This document shows positions 7,184-8,522 of a stretch of 8,522 bases of DNA, in pieces. Both the position numbers and the translations under genes were made by a program. The stretch spans positions 1 through 8,522 of the forward strand of contig CAYSDH010000099.1 in NCBI GenBank assembly GCA_964429805.1, given 5' to 3'. The notes under the pieces were generated by a model. That model searched no databases. It was given only the letters and a program-made list of their open reading frames with translations, and was not told the DNA's origin. Position 1 is the first letter of the stretch, and each line of letters begins with the position of its first letter. This stretch comes from CAYSDH01 sp964429805. GTDB taxonomy: Bacteria > Bacteroidota > Bacteroidia > Flavobacteriales_D > JABDKJ01.

Positions 7184-7208
7184 GTCACATTCGACAGGCT
7201 CAGTGCAG
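7184..7208. repeat. REP-like motif containing TTCGACAGGCTCAGTG
   Basis: The stretch GTCAC (7184-7188), a core TTCGACAGGCTCA (7190-7202) and a degenerate right arm beginning GTG match a short palindromic extragenic repeat that I recall as dispersed in many bacterial genomes, with GTCAC and GTGAC arms. The right arm here reads GTGCA, so the copy is imperfect. Recognition is from memory, and only one copy is in the window. Confidence 0.4.
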
Positions 7209-7326
7209 CGCTTTAGGGGTATTCATCAAGTTGGCATACCTGAAGTTCTTGTATCAATCAATTACGAATGCCGCAACAAGTAGGGAAATACAGCAATAAG
7301 TTGTATTAATTATACATCAGCAAACC

Positions 7327-8522
7327 ATGGCTAAGCATAATCAAATACGCACTAGAATACTCGCACTGCTCGGATTATGGTTCATGTTTCTGCCACTTGT
7401 CTCTCAAGTCACTTATGTAGACATCATACCCGATGTCGTTCTCAATAATGCTCCTGGAAGCAGCTTCGTCCTCAGCAATCCTTTTGGTGGCGAAGACATT
7501 GATGTAGAGAATGACGGTCTGTTCCGATTCACCGGTAATACAATTCAACCTGCCGTCAAGGTAATGCCCAGTGGAGACAACATTAATTTATTGAATTGCG
7601 CAGAGGTAATTGATGATAGCGGCTTCTGGTGGTTTTTTGGAGAGTCCTATTTAATTGAATCTGGAGAATATTATGTAGGCCTTCGCTTTGTAGATCTAGC
7701 AAGCGAATCGCACTTTGCCTGGATACGATTCAGTTATGATGCCAACTCTGAAGTGCTAACCTTACAAGACTATGCCTTTGAAGAATCTGCGAATACCACT
7801 ATTCAACCTTGCGACTCTGGTAACGGTGTTCTAATAGAAATCTGTGGCAACCAAATTGATGACGACCTAGATGGCGATGTTGATTTTCTAGACCCAGATT
7901 GCCCTTGTGGATCTGACTTCTTACAGACGGAATTGATTGTCAATCCTAACTTAGAAGCTTTGGAGTGTTTACCTTCTAATTATAGTGCCCTGAATACTTG
8001 CCCAATCGGTTATCAAGCTTTTGGAGGTGGAACACCAGACTATTATAGAGTCGGTAGTTTCTATCCTGATGTACTTCCAGCACCGCATAGCGGATTTGCA
8101 ATTGCGGGTTTCCTATGGCACACATTTATTAATCCAGGTGGCAACCCTGCTGAATTAGAAATTCATGAACCATTTCTGATTGAAACTGTAGCGCCATTGA
8201 CTGGCAATACAGCGTATTCGTTCTCGTTCTACACTGCTCAAATGCAAAGTCAAGCTGACCTTGTCCCATGTGGTACTTTACCAGATCCAAGTACCTCCAT
8301 TTTGCCAGTCACCGACCCCATAACTTTTGCTCTTTATGGCCATACAGGCACTCCGAGCATTCCGTGCACGATTGATTATTGCCTTATGGATTGTGACCCT
8401 ACTTGGATAGAGCTTGGTTCGGTTCAATTCAATTATCAAGAAGACTGGCAGCAATACAGCATACAATTCACCACACCTCCTACAGAAATTACGACCATTG
8501 CTTTTGCTACACCCTGTGACAT
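7327..8522 (+). CDS. Secreted modular protein with signal peptide, 3'-truncated by window edge
   Basis: The frame runs open from ATG at 7327 to the window end, 398 codons without a stop. Residues 1-27 form a signal peptide: a basic start (MAKHNQIRTR), a hydrophobic stretch ILALLGLWFMFLPLV (11-25), and SQ before mature VTYVD. Residues 28-160 are a beta-rich domain of unknown function beginning YVDIIPDVVLN (30-40). A Cys-flanked, Asp-rich segment ICGNQIDDDLDGDVDFLD (172-189) ends in DPDCPC (189-194). It resembles calcium-binding DDDGDGxxD linkers of secreted proteins. Residues about 200-398 resemble the jelly-roll-like modules starting NPxxE and containing GTPDYY (235-240) that are found in Bacteroidota surface proteins. 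The C-terminus, where a type IX secretion signal might be, is missing. No Shine-Dalgarno site is visible. The gene shows no link to the restriction locus. Confidence 0.85.
   Translation, partial: MAKHNQIRTRILALLGLWFMFLPLVSQVTYVDIIPDVVLNNAPGSSFVLSNPFGGEDIDVENDGLFRFTGNTIQPAVKVMPSGDNINLLNCAEVIDDSGFWWFFGESYLIESGEYYVGLRFVDLASESHFAWIRFSYDANSEVLTLQDYAFEESANTTIQPCDSGNGVLIEICGNQIDDDLDGDVDFLDPDCPCGSDFLQTELIVNPNLEALECLPSNYSALNTCPIGYQAFGGGTPDYYRVGSFYPDVLPAPHSGFAIAGFLWHTFINPGGNPAELEIHEPFLIETVAPLTGNTAYSFSFYTAQMQSQADLVPCGTLPDPSTSILPVTDPITFALYGHTGTPSIPCTIDYCLMDCDPTWIELGSVQFNYQEDWQQYSIQFTTPPTEITTIAFATPCD

Larger units (their letters stand above)
6776..7326. other. Gene-free, structure-rich intergenic region
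   Basis: About 550 bases separate the end of the restriction locus from the secreted-protein gene. I read both strands and found no frame with recognisable protein content. A 61-codon frame at 6794-6979 has low-complexity, non-family-like residues and is not called. The region holds a T-rich run near 6830-6844, a perfect hairpin at 7000-7023, an interrupted palindrome at 7052-7107, a 10-bp palindrome CGCTTAAGCG at 7148-7157, and a REP-like motif at 7184-7208. This concentration of inverted repeats is typical of a junction between mobile or accessory DNA and a resident gene. Confidence 0.6.

Noticed and set aside
7303..7315. Third GTAT-N5-ATAC site just upstream of the secreted-protein gene, 11 of 13 bases like the site at 1814
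   Set aside because: It lacks the partner 22-bp palindrome and TTA extension, and such an AT-rich match can easily occur by chance. It could be part of a promoter, but no clear Bacteroidota -33/-7 pair is visible.
1..8522. CRISPR array, tRNA or rRNA
   Set aside because: I found no regularly spaced repeats and no cloverleaf or conserved rRNA segment on either strand.

Overview
The window looks like accessory DNA from a Bacteroidota genome, probably a metagenome or draft assembly because a run of ten N lies at 618-627. The lineage call is inference. It rests on weak or absent Shine-Dalgarno sites before the genes, family resemblance of the proteins, and a secreted protein of a type common in Saprospiraceae- or Flavobacteriia-like bacteria at the 3' end. 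No phylogenetic marker is present, so nothing below phylum level is claimed.

Positions 1-6716 hold a type III restriction-modification locus with an extra gene in the middle, all on the plus strand. (1) 1-1738: the 3' part of mod, the N6-adenine methyltransferase and specificity subunit. The DPPY motif lies upstream of the window, while the FxGxG SAM-binding motif is present. (2) 1739-2041: a 303-bp AT-rich gap carrying two copies, exactly 170 bp apart, of a two-box palindromic element. The second copy ends 5 nt before the next start codon. (3) 2042-3502: a P-loop ATPase of the ATPase_2/DUF234 kind with a degenerate nuclease-like C-terminus. (4) 3513-6716: res, an SF2 helicase plus PD-(D/E)xK endonuclease, which starts at TTG only 10 bp after the ATPase. 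The ATPase and res look like one transcriptional unit separated from mod by a regulatory gap, so methylation and restriction could be expressed separately. That regulatory idea is inference.

At 6713 an ATGA overlap with the res stop opens a 20-codon reading frame, perhaps the remnant of a small translationally coupled gene. From 6776 to 7326 I see no convincing gene. This stretch holds a perfect 10-bp hairpin (7000-7023), a 56-nt interrupted palindrome with attC-like layout (7052-7107), and a REP-like motif (7184-7208).

From 7327 to the window end runs the 5' part of a secreted protein with a signal peptide and a Cys-flanked Asp-rich motif. It is cut by the window edge and appears unrelated to the restriction locus.
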